DNA of 64,000 nucleotides from assembly GCF_003248515.1 (NCBI RefSeq), contig NZ_QFOB01000004.1, positions 248,001 through 312,000 of the forward strand, given 5' to 3'. Positions 8,715 through 17,090 of this stretch are shown here, one piece after another. The stretch is from Sphingomonas sp. GTDB taxonomy: Bacteria > Pseudomonadota > Alphaproteobacteria > Sphingomonadales > Sphingomonadaceae. The translations under genes were made by a program, and so were the position numbers. The notes beneath the pieces were generated by a model. It was not told the origin of the DNA, searched no databases, and saw only the letters and a program-made list of their open reading frames with translations. Each line of letters starts with the position of its first letter. Position 1 is the first letter of the stretch.

Positions 8715-8863
8715 CGGGCGGGTGATCCCGCGAATGCGGGCACCCCAAGGCTGAAATAGAGGCGTTCGCGGTGCTGGACTCCTGCTTGCGCGGCAGTAGG
8801 ACGGTTGCTCGTCCGGTCGGAAAGCCATCTGGCCCGACAGACTGAACAGGGGCTCACTCCGAC
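8715..8863 (+). repeat. intergenic hairpin-rich spacer resembling a dispersed repeat
   Basis: No gene is seen. GGTGATCCCGCGAATGCGGGCACCCC can fold with CCCGC pairing to GCGGG, and the rest reads like the dispersed intergenic repeats common in sphingomonad genomes (recalled pattern, not searched). It follows cysH directly and may act as its terminator. Confidence 0.35.
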
Positions 8864-9982
8864 ATGCGCATGACGCTGCCTCTTCTGCTGCTCGGGGTCC
8901 TTTCCGTCGCTCCCGCCGACGCCCGCCCGCGCGTCCGCGAAGCGGGCATCGCAATCGGCATCCTGCCGCCCGGCCCCCTCAATGCGATCACGGACGTGGC
9001 CGGCGTGAAGGTGGGCCAGATCACGCTCGTGCGCGGGCGGGATGTGCATACCGGCGTCACCGCCATCCTGCCCCATGGCGGCAATCTCTTTCAGGAAAAG
9101 GTGCCGGCCGGCTTCGTCGCCTATAATGCCTTCGGCAAGTTCGCCGGCTCCACGCAGTTGCTGGAACTGGGCGAGATCGAGACACCGATCCTGCTGACCA
9201 ACACGCTCAACGTGGCCGAGGGTATCGCCGCTTCGGTGGAATGGACGCTGGCCCGGCCGGGCAACCAGCAGGTCCGCTCGGTCAATGCCATCGTCGGCGA
9301 AACGAATGATGGCGATCTCAACGATATACGGGGCCGGCACGTCAGCATCGCCGATGCGCGCCGCGCGATCGAGACGGCGAAGGACGGCCCCGTCGAGGAG
9401 GGGGCGGTGGGTGCCGGCGCCGGCACGGTCGCATTCGGCTACAAGGGCGGCATCGGCACATCCTCGCGCCGGCTGCCCGCGCGGCTCGGTGGCTATACGG
9501 TAGGCGTGCTCGTCCAGAGCAATTATGGCGGCGTGCTGACCGTGGCGGGCGCGCCCGTCGGCCAGAGGCTCGGCACATATTTCCTGAAGAGCGAACTCGA
9601 ATCGCAGAAGGCGGACGGATCCGTGATGATCGTCGTCGCCACCGATGCACCGCTTTCCGATCGCAATTTGCGCCGGCTGGCCGAACGGGCCTTTGCCGGC
9701 ATCGCGCGGACCGGATCCTCCTTCACCAACGGATCGGGCGATTTCGCGGTCGCCTTTTCCACCAGCGCGGATGTCCGGCGCACGCCCGCGCGCCGCACCG
9801 CCCCCTCCCCCGTGGCCGATCTGCCCAACGATCAGATGTCGCCCCTTTTCCAGGCGGTGGCGGAAGCGACGGAGGAGGCCGCGCTCGACAGCCTCTTCAA
9901 GGCGGAGACGGTCGCAGGTCATCGCGCCACCGTGGAGGCGCTGCCGCTGGATCGCGTGCTGCCGATGATCGCGAAACGATAG
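8864..9982 (+). CDS. P1/S58 family aminopeptidase (DmpA/BapA-like), exported
   Basis: An N-terminal-nucleophile aminopeptidase of the DmpA/BapA family, known for L-aminopeptidase/D-esterase and beta-peptidyl aminopeptidase activity. The 372-residue precursor carries a signal peptide (residues 1-20, cleavage likely after ADA). The mature part starts with family sequence GPLNAITDVAGVKVGQ. The autoproteolysis site is predicted at Gly252-Ser253 in ADGSVMIVVATDAPL, close to the Gly249/Ser250 site of DmpA, so the protein should mature to alpha and beta chains in the periplasm. The characterised beta-peptidase BapA also comes from a sphingomonad. It stands alone, 149 bp after cysH, and is followed by a small ORF of unknown function. 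Confidence 0.9.
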   Translation: MRMTLPLLLLGVLSVAPADARPRVREAGIAIGILPPGPLNAITDVAGVKVGQITLVRGRDVHTGVTAILPHGGNLFQEKVPAGFVAYNAFGKFAGSTQLLELGEIETPILLTNTLNVAEGIAASVEWTLARPGNQQVRSVNAIVGETNDGDLNDIRGRHVSIADARRAIETAKDGPVEEGAVGAGAGTVAFGYKGGIGTSSRRLPARLGGYTVGVLVQSNYGGVLTVAGAPVGQRLGTYFLKSELESQKADGSVMIVVATDAPLSDRNLRRLAERAFAGIARTGSSFTNGSGDFAVAFSTSADVRRTPARRTAPSPVADLPNDQMSPLFQAVAEATEEAALDSLFKAETVAGHRATVEALPLDRVLPMIAKR

Positions 9983-10094
9983 GCGTCACCACCGTCACGC
10001 CGCGCGATGCGGGCCGGAATACGCGCGGCGGGAACCTTGCGGCCATTTCGAGAATTTCAGCCTGAAATCTGATCGTTCTGGAGATGGGCGGACG

Positions 10095-10373
10095 ATGATG
10101 ATGTGGGCTCTCGCGCTGGCGGCCTTTCCCGATACGGCGACGCTCGCCCGCCCGATCCCCGCCACCTTCGATCTGCGCAGCACCATCGCCCGCAAGACGA
10201 GGGCCAAGCCCAGGCGCCGCAAGGCGGCCACGCCCCCCGCCCTGCTCCAGCACCGGTTGCGTTCGCCCTATCTGCTCCCCACGGCCGAGCTTCCCGCGCA
10301 GGAGACGCCTGACATCCAGCTGCGCTGGAAGCTTCGCAAGGTGAAGCTCACGATGGTCCTTCCCTCGATCTGA
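10095..10373 (+). CDS. hypothetical basic small protein
   Basis: An open frame of 92 codons with no recognised family. The N-terminus MMMWALALAAF is hydrophobic and may be a short signal or anchor; the middle is strongly basic (KTRAKPRRRKAA) and the end KLRKVKLTMVLPS could be a beta strand. Three consecutive ATGs at 10095-10103 make the exact start unclear. It sits between the DmpA-type peptidase and the end of dnaB, and ends 13 bp from the convergent dnaB stop. Coding status is only moderately supported. Confidence 0.45.
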   Translation: MMMWALALAAFPDTATLARPIPATFDLRSTIARKTRAKPRRRKAATPPALLQHRLRSPYLLPTAELPAQETPDIQLRWKLRKVKLTMVLPSI

Positions 10374-10386
10374 GGGCGCCGCCGTC

Positions 10387-11898
10387 TCATTCCTGCGGCA
10401 AGGCATATCCTTCTTCGGCAAGATCGCTGAAACGCGTGATCTTGCTCTCGAATTTCAGCCTTACGCGGCCCGTGGCGCCGTGGCGTTGCTTGGCGATCAG
10501 CAGTTCGCAGGTGCCGAACACGCGATCCATGTCGCGCATCCACTGATCGTGCGCCTCGAAAATCTTGGCGTCGTCACCTTCGCCCGGCCGCTTGGGCTCG
10601 CGCGCGGCGACATAATATTCCTCGCGAAACACGAACAGCACAATGTCCGCGTCCTGCTCGATCGATCCGGATTCACGCAGGTCCGAAAGCTGGGGCCGCT
10701 TGTCCTCGCGGCTTTCCACCTGACGGCTGAGCTGGGAAAGGGCCAGCACCGGCAGGCTCAGTTCCTTGGCCAGCGTCTTGAGGCCGCGGCTGATTTCCGA
10801 GATTTCCTGCACGCGATTCGCCTCGCCGCCCCGGCCCGATCCGGTGAGCAGCTGGAGGTAATCGACGATGATGAAACCGATGCCGCGCTGGCGCTTCAGG
10901 CGGCGTGCGCGCGTACGCAGCGCCGCGATCGTCAGGCCCGGCGTATCATCGATATAGAGCGGCAGATTTTCCAGCTCCTGCGCGGCGCGCGCCAGATTGC
11001 GGAAATCCGCCTGGCTGATCTTGCCCATGCGCAAATTTTCGGAGCTGATCCCCGATTGTTCGGAAAGCACGCGCGTCGCCAGCTGATCGGCCGACATTTC
11101 GAGGCTGAAGAAGGCCACCGGCGCGCCGATCGACTTTTCCGGCGGAATGCCGTCCTCCATGTCGCGCATGTACCGGCGCGCGGCATTATAGGCCATGTTG
11201 GTGGCCAGCGATGTCTTGCCCATGCCGGGGCGGCCGGCGAGGATCAGAAGATCCGAATTGTGAAGGCCGCCCATCTTGGCGTTCACGCTTTCGAGGCCGG
11301 TGGTGACGCCCGAGACGTGGCCGCCCGAATTCAGCGCGCGCTCCGCCTGCTCCACCGCAACGCGCGTCGCCTGGCCGAAGCTCTTCATCGAGCCCTGCTC
11401 GCCGCCTTCCTCGGCGACGCGATAGAGCGCCACTTCGGCGGCCTCGATCTGCCCCTTGGGATCGACGTCATCCGACGTATCGACCGCCTTTTCGACCATT
11501 TCGCGGCCCACGCCGATCAACGCGCGCAGCAGCGCCAGATCGTAGATCTGCGCCGCGAAATCGCGCGCGCCGATCAGCGCCGCGCCCGATCCGGTCAGCT
11601 GGGCGAGATAGGATGGGCCGCCCAGATCCTTTAGCGCCTGATCACCCTCGAACATCGGCCGCAACGTCACCGGATTGGCGATCATGTTGCGTTCGACGAG
11701 CTTGAGGATCGCATCGTAGATGCGCCCATGGGCGGGCTCGTGGAAATGCTCTGACCTGAGCTTCAGCTGGACATCCTCGACAAGGCGATTGTCGATCATC
11801 AGCGCACCCAGCAGCGCGGCTTCCGCCTCCACATTCTGGGGCAGGGCGGGCATGCCCGGCGTTTCGGCTTCGGACGGGAATCGGAGGGGTTCGGCCAT
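10387..11898 (-). CDS. dnaB: replicative DNA helicase
   Basis: The hexameric 5'-3' helicase that unwinds DNA at the replication fork and recruits primase. The 503-residue protein has the N-terminal helical domain (PQNVEAEAALLGALMIDNRL) and a RecA-like core with Walker A GRPGMGKTSLA, EMSADQLATR, Walker B IIVDYLQLL and the LSQLSRQVESREDKRPQLSDLRESG segment that includes the arginine finger region. Length and order match the family; there is no intein. The ATG at 11898 gives MAEPLRFPSEAETPG. It diverges from the UPF0262 gene with about 155 bp between, where its promoter must lie. Confidence 0.97.
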   Translation of the reverse strand: MAEPLRFPSEAETPGMPALPQNVEAEAALLGALMIDNRLVEDVQLKLRSEHFHEPAHGRIYDAILKLVERNMIANPVTLRPMFEGDQALKDLGGPSYLAQLTGSGAALIGARDFAAQIYDLALLRALIGVGREMVEKAVDTSDDVDPKGQIEAAEVALYRVAEEGGEQGSMKSFGQATRVAVEQAERALNSGGHVSGVTTGLESVNAKMGGLHNSDLLILAGRPGMGKTSLATNMAYNAARRYMRDMEDGIPPEKSIGAPVAFFSLEMSADQLATRVLSEQSGISSENLRMGKISQADFRNLARAAQELENLPLYIDDTPGLTIAALRTRARRLKRQRGIGFIIVDYLQLLTGSGRGGEANRVQEISEISRGLKTLAKELSLPVLALSQLSRQVESREDKRPQLSDLRESGSIEQDADIVLFVFREEYYVAAREPKRPGEGDDAKIFEAHDQWMRDMDRVFGTCELLIAKQRHGATGRVRLKFESKITRFSDLAEEGYALPQE

Positions 11899-12053
11899 CC
11901 GGCCATCTGCGCGCGACCGGGGGGGTGCCTCAAGGCCGCACGCAAAAAGATCGGTTCATGCTTCTGTGGACAAGTGCGGACGAAGGGGCATTCCGGAGCC
12001 GATCCCCGCAATGCTCGGGTTCCCAAGCCGGCGCGGCTCATTTAAGCGGCGTC

Positions 12054-12536
12054 ATGGCCGACCCGCGCCTCATCGACATCCAGCTCGACGAGCAGACGAT
12101 CCTGTGGCGCAACGCCGATATCGAGCAGGAGCGGCGCATCGCCATCTTCGATCTGCTCGAGGAGAATTATTTCGCGCCCCAGCGTGCCTATCCGCAGGAC
12201 TATGCCGGCCCCTACAAGCTGGCTCTGTCGGTGGAGGAAGGGCGGCTCGCCATCACGATCGCGGCCGAGGACGGCCAGCATCTGGAAACGCTGATCCTCG
12301 CGCTCGGGCGGTTCCGCCGGCCGATCAAGGATTATTTCGCGATCTGCGACAGCTATTATCAGGCCGTCGCCAAGGCCACGCCGCAGCAGATCGAGACGAT
12401 CGACATGGCGCGCCGCGGCATCCACAACGAGGCGGCCGAGCTGCTGATCGAGCGGCTGGACGGCAAGATCAAGGTGGATTTCGATACGGCGCGCAGGCTC
12501 TTCACGCTCATCTGCGTGCTGCATATCCGCCAGTGA
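12054..12536 (+). CDS. UPF0262 family protein
   Basis: A 160-residue cytosolic protein of the UPF0262 family, conserved in alphaproteobacteria and without known function. It begins MADPRLIDIQLDEQTILWR and contains the conserved block LEENYFAPQ, the strands YKLALSVEEGRLAITIA and FRRPIKDYFAICDSYYQA, and ends RRLFTLICVLHIR. The ATG at 12054 gives the usual family N-terminus; in-frame codons upstream have no support. It lies 7 bp before cdd on the same strand, so the two are probably co-transcribed. Confidence 0.88.
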   Translation: MADPRLIDIQLDEQTILWRNADIEQERRIAIFDLLEENYFAPQRAYPQDYAGPYKLALSVEEGRLAITIAAEDGQHLETLILALGRFRRPIKDYFAICDSYYQAVAKATPQQIETIDMARRGIHNEAAELLIERLDGKIKVDFDTARRLFTLICVLHIRQ

Positions 12537-12543
12537 GGAACAT

Positions 12544-13011
12544 ATGACGGAAGTGACGATGGAACAGGCCGCCGCCGGCGTGCTGATCGAGGCCGCCCGC
12601 GAAGCGGCCCGCAACGCGCATGTGCCCTATTCGAAATTCGCGGTCGGCGCGGCCCTGCTGCTCACGGACGGCACGATCGTGCCCGGCACGAATTTCGAGA
12701 ATGCGAGCTATGGGCTGTCGCTCTGCGCCGAAACGGTGGCGCTGGCCTCCGCCAACGTTGCGGGGCGGCTGCGGGATGTGGTGGCCGTCGGCGTCGTCGG
12801 CGGCGCGGTGAAGGCAGGCGGCGAAATGAGCGGCGAAGAGGCTGTCTATCCCTGCGGCCGCTGCCGCCAGGTGCTGAACGAGGCGGCGCAGCTGGGCGGC
12901 CGCGACATCGCGGTTTACTGCGCCAGCGGAGACGGCCGCGAGCTTCGCACCCATCGCCTGTCGGAATTGCTGCCCCACGCCTTCGGGCCGGGCGATCTGG
13001 GGATCGGCTGA
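12544..13011 (+). CDS. cdd: cytidine deaminase
   Basis: Zinc enzyme of pyrimidine salvage that deaminates cytidine and deoxycytidine to (deoxy)uridine. The 155-residue protein carries the zinc and catalytic motif CAETVALASA (Cys replaces His, with the proton-shuttling Glu) and the second zinc motif PCGRCRQVL. The N-terminal VPYSKFAVGAALL and the substrate-binding GTNFENASYGLSLCAE are also present. The length fits the tetrameric small form. The gene is separated from dcd by a hairpin-rich spacer; both act on deoxycytidine compounds, so functional grouping is plausible. Confidence 0.95.
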   Translation: MTEVTMEQAAAGVLIEAAREAARNAHVPYSKFAVGAALLLTDGTIVPGTNFENASYGLSLCAETVALASANVAGRLRDVVAVGVVGGAVKAGGEMSGEEAVYPCGRCRQVLNEAAQLGGRDIAVYCASGDGRELRTHRLSELLPHAFGPGDLGIG

Positions 13012-13125
13012 AAATCGGTCATGCCGGGCTTGTTCCGGCATCCACCGCGCGGCAACACTCCACCGCACGATGCGTGGAACGGTGCCCCCGGGCACTCGAT
13101 CCGGGGTGACGAAGAAGGAAATAGG
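13012..13125 (+). repeat. hairpin-rich intergenic element between cdd and dcd
   Basis: TGCCGG and CCGGCA pair around GCTTGTT just after cdd, and a second palindrome GTGCCCCCGGGCAC follows. The phrase starting GTCATGCCGGGCTTGTTCC is of the kind repeated between genes in many sphingomonads (recalled, not searched). Confidence 0.4.
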
Positions 13126-13680
13126 GTGGCCATTCAATCCGATCGCTGGATCCGCGAACAGGCGCTGGACAACGGCATGATCGAGCCGTTCGTGGAAGCG
13201 CAGCGGCGCGACGGCTGCATTTCTTACGGCCTTTCCAGCTATGGATATGATGCGCGCGTTTCCGACGAGTTCAAGATCTTCACCAATGTCGATAATGCGA
13301 TCGTCGATCCGAAGGATTTCGCCCACAACAGCTTCGTCGATCGCAAGACGGACGTGTGCATCATCCCGCCCAACAGCTTCGCGCTCGCCCGCACGGTGGA
13401 ATATTTCCGCGTGCCGCGCGACGTGCTCGTCATCTGCCTCGGCAAATCCACCTATGCGCGCTGCGGAATCATCGTGAATGTGACGCCGCTGGAGCCGGGC
13501 TGGGAGGGCCATGTGACGCTGGAATTCTCCAACACCACGCCGCTGCCCGCCAAGATCTATGCCAATGAGGGCGCCTGCCAGTTCCTGTTCCTGAAGGGCG
13601 ATCAGCCCTGCGAGGTCAGCTATGCCGATCGCGCGGGCAAATATATGGGCCAGCAGGGCGTCACGCTCCCGCGCCTCTAG
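13126..13680 (+). CDS. dcd: dCTP deaminase
   Basis: Converts dCTP to dUTP, the main route to dTMP precursors in proteobacteria. From the GTG at 13126 the product has exactly the usual 184 residues and starts VAIQSDRWIREQALDNGMI. Family motifs are GLSSYGYDARV, LGKSTYARCGIIVNVTPLEPG and the trimer active-site Glu within VTLEFSNTTPLPAKIYANEG. The GTG was chosen because AAGGAAAT lies just upstream and the protein length fits; upstream in-frame codons fall in the hairpin-rich spacer. Confidence 0.95.
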   Translation: MAIQSDRWIREQALDNGMIEPFVEAQRRDGCISYGLSSYGYDARVSDEFKIFTNVDNAIVDPKDFAHNSFVDRKTDVCIIPPNSFALARTVEYFRVPRDVLVICLGKSTYARCGIIVNVTPLEPGWEGHVTLEFSNTTPLPAKIYANEGACQFLFLKGDQPCEVSYADRAGKYMGQQGVTLPRL

Positions 13681-13793
13681 ATCGCGTTCGGGATGCGCGT
13701 CCGGGACATCGGGCACCCGCGCATCACGCGCACATTCGCGGCCCTCCGTCGCCACGCGAAGCGCCGACAATGATGGAAATGATGGAGTAGCCA

Positions 13794-15599
13794 ATGGACC
13801 GTCGCCAGTTCGTGAAGGGCGCCACCGCCAGCATGGCGACGGCCGCGCTGCCGTTGCGGGCGGCGACGCCGGGCGGCGCCGATGCCAGCCTGCGCGCCAC
13901 GCTCGATCGATTCTTCTACGCCCGGCTGGAGGAAAGCCCGCAGCAGGCGACGCGGCTGGGCCTCGACAGCGGCCCCCGCGCCGGCCTCAAGGCGAAGCTG
14001 GACGATGTCTCCGCAGCCGGCCAGGCGAAGCGGCTGGCGCGCGCCAGGAAGGAGCGGGCCGAGCTGAAGCGCTTCACGCCGGCCGGCCTTTCGGCGGAAT
14101 CGCGACTCGATCTGGACGTGGTCACCTATCAGCTCGATCATGCCATCTCGGGTGCCGAGCGCTTCACCTACGGCGATTCCCTCGGGCGGTTCGCACCCTA
14201 CATATTGAGCCAGCTGACGGGCCCCTACCGAGACGTTCCCGATTTCCTCGAAAGCCAGGCACGCGTGCGCGATGCGGACGAGGCGGATGCCTATCTCGCC
14301 CGGCTGGCCGCCTTTCCCAAGGCGATCGACGACAGCAGCGAGCGCCAGAAAAGCGATGCCGCGCGCGGCGTCTTCGCGCCCGATTACATCCTCGATACGA
14401 CGCTGAAGCAGATCGGCGCCGTCCTCGACAAGCGGCCCGAGCAGAGCGTGATGGTAACGGCGCTTGCCACCAAGCTGAAAGCCGCGGGCCTGCCCGCCAC
14501 CCATGCCGAGAAGGCGGCCGGGATCGTGCGCGACGGTGTCTTCCCGGCAATGGAGCGGCAGAAGGCGCTCGTCGCCGCCTTGCGGACCAGGGCCGTGCAC
14601 GATGCCGGCTGCTGGCGCCTGCCCGATGGCGAGGCCTATTATGCGGCCGCCGCCGAGGCCGCGACCACCGTGAGGATGAGCGGCGACGAGATACATCGGC
14701 TGGGCCTCGCGCAGGTGGCCGAAATCGGTGCGCGGATCGATACGATCCTGAAGGGCCAGGGCCTGACCACCGGCACGGTCGGCCAGCGGCTGGTTGTGCT
14801 CAACGAGCGTCCCGACCAGCTTTATCCCAACACCGATCCGGGCCGCGAACAGCTTCTGGCCGAACTCAATCGCCACCTGAAGGCGATGCAGGCACGTTTG
14901 CCCGAATCCTTCGCCAACGTGCCGAAGGCACCGATCGAGATACGCCGCGTACCGCCGACCATCCAGGCGGGCGCGCCCGGCGGCTATTATGAAAATGCCT
15001 CGCTCGATGGATCACGCCCGGCCATCTACTACATCAATCTGCGCGATACGTTCGACCGGCCGAAATTCGGCCTCGCCACGCTGACCTATCATGAAGGCGT
15101 GCCGGGTCATCATCTGCAAGTGAGCGTCGCGCTGGAGAGCGAGACGATTCCGCTGATCCGCAGGCGCAGCTTCTTCTCCGGCTATGGCGAGGGCTGGGCG
15201 CTCTATTCGGAGCAGCTGGCGGACGAGATGGGCATGTATGAAGGCGATCCGCTCGGGCAGGTCGGCTATCTCCAGTCCCTGCTGTTCCGCGCGACGCGCC
15301 TCGTGGTGGACAGCGGCATGCACGCCAGGCGCTGGAGCCGCGAGCAGGCGACCGACTATCTGATCGCGACCACCGGCATCGCGCGCGGCCGCAGCCAGGG
15401 GGAGATCGATCGCTACACCGTCTGGCCGGGTCAGGCATGCAGCTACAAGATCGGCCACACGATGTGGGTCCGCCTGCGCGAGGCCGCGCGCAAGCAGCCA
15501 GGCTTCGATCTCAAGGAATTCCACAAGGTGCTGTTGCAGGGCGCGATGCCCCTGGCCGTGCTGGAGCGGGCAGTGAAGCAACGCTGGGGCATCGCCTGA
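13794..15599 (+). CDS. DUF885 family Tat-exported putative metallohydrolase
   Basis: A 601-residue member of DUF885 (PF05960), a family of putative zinc peptidases or esterases, most abundant in sphingomonads. The N-terminus MDRRQFVKGATASMATAALP is a twin-arginine signal, so the protein should fold in the cytosol and act in the periplasm. The metal site is YHEGVPGHHLQ, an HxxxxxHH-like variant of HExxH-type motifs, with SGYGEGWALYSEQLADEMG downstream supplying a likely third ligand. It is monocistronic and ends before a strong GC-rich hairpin and the accessory region. Confidence 0.88.
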   Translation: MDRRQFVKGATASMATAALPLRAATPGGADASLRATLDRFFYARLEESPQQATRLGLDSGPRAGLKAKLDDVSAAGQAKRLARARKERAELKRFTPAGLSAESRLDLDVVTYQLDHAISGAERFTYGDSLGRFAPYILSQLTGPYRDVPDFLESQARVRDADEADAYLARLAAFPKAIDDSSERQKSDAARGVFAPDYILDTTLKQIGAVLDKRPEQSVMVTALATKLKAAGLPATHAEKAAGIVRDGVFPAMERQKALVAALRTRAVHDAGCWRLPDGEAYYAAAAEAATTVRMSGDEIHRLGLAQVAEIGARIDTILKGQGLTTGTVGQRLVVLNERPDQLYPNTDPGREQLLAELNRHLKAMQARLPESFANVPKAPIEIRRVPPTIQAGAPGGYYENASLDGSRPAIYYINLRDTFDRPKFGLATLTYHEGVPGHHLQVSVALESETIPLIRRRSFFSGYGEGWALYSEQLADEMGMYEGDPLGQVGYLQSLLFRATRLVVDSGMHARRWSREQATDYLIATTGIARGRSQGEIDRYTVWPGQACSYKIGHTMWVRLREAARKQPGFDLKEFHKVLLQGAMPLAVLERAVKQRWGIA

Positions 15600-15627
15600 G
15601 CCTTTCGCCGGCTCCCCCGAGGAGAGA

Positions 15628-15645
15628 GGGAGGCGCGCGCCTCCC
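15628..15645 (+). terminator. perfect 18-bp palindrome after the DUF885 gene
   Basis: GGGAGGCGCGCGCCTCCC is a perfect inverted repeat 28 bp after the stop. It lacks a T-run, so it is a possible terminator or a repeat end rather than a certain terminator. Confidence 0.4.
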
Positions 15646-15800
15646 GAAGAGAATCGAGAATGCTCGCCCGCGCCACCCCCATCATGCACTCGAAGAAGGG
15701 GCGGTTGTCACCAGCAGGTCGGCAGCCTCGCCTCTCCCCTACGGCAGAAGCGGCTCGATCAGCGCACACACATTGTCCGGCAACCCGACCCGCTCGCCCA
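15640..15800 (-). pseudogene. decayed IS5-family transposase N-terminal fragment
   Basis: The only recognisable content of the 300-bp stretch between the DUF885 gene and the siderophore-interacting protein gene. On the minus strand one frame reads NVCALIEPLLP and then meets a TAG. The next frame continues with RRGCRPAGDNRPFFECMMGV and ARASILDSLRE. These two pieces align in order with the start of IS5/IS1031-type transposases (ALIEPLLP, then GRPxxDNRxFFEAxLWxARTGxPWRDLPE). A frameshift lies between them, and nothing of the DDE catalytic domain follows, so the element is dead. No terminal inverted repeats were found. It marks the left border of the accessory block. Confidence 0.55.
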
Positions 15801-15904
15801 AGCCGGCCTCCAAAGGCCAGCCTAGAATCCGTCGCCTCGACCTGAGTTGATCTTTTTCCCGACACCTGGCCCCGCCCTCGCTCACGCCGACAATGTATCG
15901 CGGA

Positions 15905-16651
15905 TCAGTCCATTCCAGACTTTCCCGGGGCCCAATAGGCCTTGGCGTAAATCCTGGCCGCCGGGATTCCGGCGCGCCGCAGGTGTCGGTTAAGGCGTTG
16001 CACCGCCGCGGCCCGCCCAGTGAGCACGAACACCGTATCGGCGGCCAAATGACAGGAGATAGCCGCTTCCGATCTCGCCAGATGGCGATCGTCGTCGGCC
16101 CGCGGGTAAAGGCATGCGCCCACAAGTCCGAGTTGCAGAAGAACCTCCTGGGTCGCCCGCGCGTCGGCAACCTCGAAGTGGCAGCTTACCGGGCGATCGG
16201 GATCCGGCTGGGTCAGCGCGTAAGCCAAACCGAGAGAGGTCTCGTCCCCGAAAATCACGAGTGGAGCGGTGATAAGGCTGACATCAAGAGATTTGCGAGG
16301 ACCGAACAGATCACATTCATCACCCTGCCGAACATTCCGGATCCAGTCGCTGCCAGGCCCCGAGCCATGTGCGTAGCCGAGGATGCAGGTCCGTCCGGCC
16401 TCGGCGTTCCACGTCATCGGGGTGTAGGTCCGCGCGACGAATGCCGAGCCCATCGCCACCTGCACTTTCTGGCCAGGCGTCCACGCAATATCCCGGAGCG
16501 CAGCCCCTTCGAGCGTGATCAGATGAAACCGGCCCGGCAAAGGCTCGGCGGCGACGATCGTTGCACGCCGCATCAACATCCGCACCAAAATCTGGCTTAA
16601 CCGGCCGGAGGCCTTCGTTCTCGGGCGCTCGGGCGAGCCTGTGGCGAGCAT
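15905..16651 (-). CDS. siderophore-interacting protein / ferric-siderophore reductase-like flavoprotein
   Basis: A 248-residue FAD protein of the SIP (ViuB-like) family, which reduces ferric siderophores in the cytosol to free iron. The FAD-binding motif is FVARTYTPMTW, preceded by PGQKVQVAMG. The NAD(P)-binding half has PLVIFGDETSLGLAYAL, VSCHFEV, and the end IPAARIYAKAYWAPGKSG typical of SIP. The ATG at 16651 overlaps the stop of the truncated methyltransferase gene upstream (TGATG). No siderophore receptor or synthesis gene is in the window, so its substrate is unknown. A divergent AraC regulator is the likely controller. Confidence 0.88.
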   Translation of the reverse strand: MLATGSPERPRTKASGRLSQILVRMLMRRATIVAAEPLPGRFHLITLEGAALRDIAWTPGQKVQVAMGSAFVARTYTPMTWNAEAGRTCILGYAHGSGPGSDWIRNVRQGDECDLFGPRKSLDVSLITAPLVIFGDETSLGLAYALTQPDPDRPVSCHFEVADARATQEVLLQLGLVGACLYPRADDDRHLARSEAAISCHLAADTVFVLTGRAAAVQRLNRHLRRAGIPAARIYAKAYWAPGKSGMD

Positions 16652-16989
16652 CAGGCGGTCCTCACGGTCAGTTCGTTGCCGCGCCCCTCCTCGAACGGCA
16701 GCGGCTGCGACAGATAGCCGTTCGCCGGATTGCGGACATAGCCGAGATATTCGGGCTGGAACGCGTTTTCTCCAAGGATCACCGCGCCGGAGCGAAGCCG
16801 AGGCTCCACAAGATGAAAGACGGCCAGATAGAGCAAAAAGGCGCCATCGAGATGGAGCATATCCACCTCCCCCCCAACATCTCTCAGCGTCTCCAGCGCA
16901 TCGCCTTCGCGGTGTAGTTTTTCGAGAAGCGTGGCTACGCGCTCGCTGTGCAAACTGCTCAAGTTTCGTCTCCCGATCGCTGAGGCCAT
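16651..16989 (-). pseudogene. O-methyltransferase remnant lacking the SAM-binding region
   Basis: The frame gives a C-terminal half typical of small O-methyltransferases: EGDALETLRD, then VDMLHLDGAF with the metal/substrate Asp, VEPRLRSGAVILGEN, GYVRNPANGYLSQPLPF and a final GNELTVRT. Ahead of it only a short N-terminal helix (SLHSERVATLLEKLHR) remains, while intact relatives have about 100 residues with the glycine-rich SAM-binding strand there. An in-frame TGA precedes this region. The simplest reading is an internal deletion that fused the first helix to the C-terminal half. It is translationally coupled to the SIP gene downstream and could now work only as its leader. Confidence 0.6.
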
Positions 16990-17090
16990 CAGCGCCTCGA
17001 CTGGTCGATACCAATCGGATAATCGGCGACGATCATGGCGTCATTCCGAAGGATGGACATGATGTTATTCATTCTCGCCAAACTCTGGCG

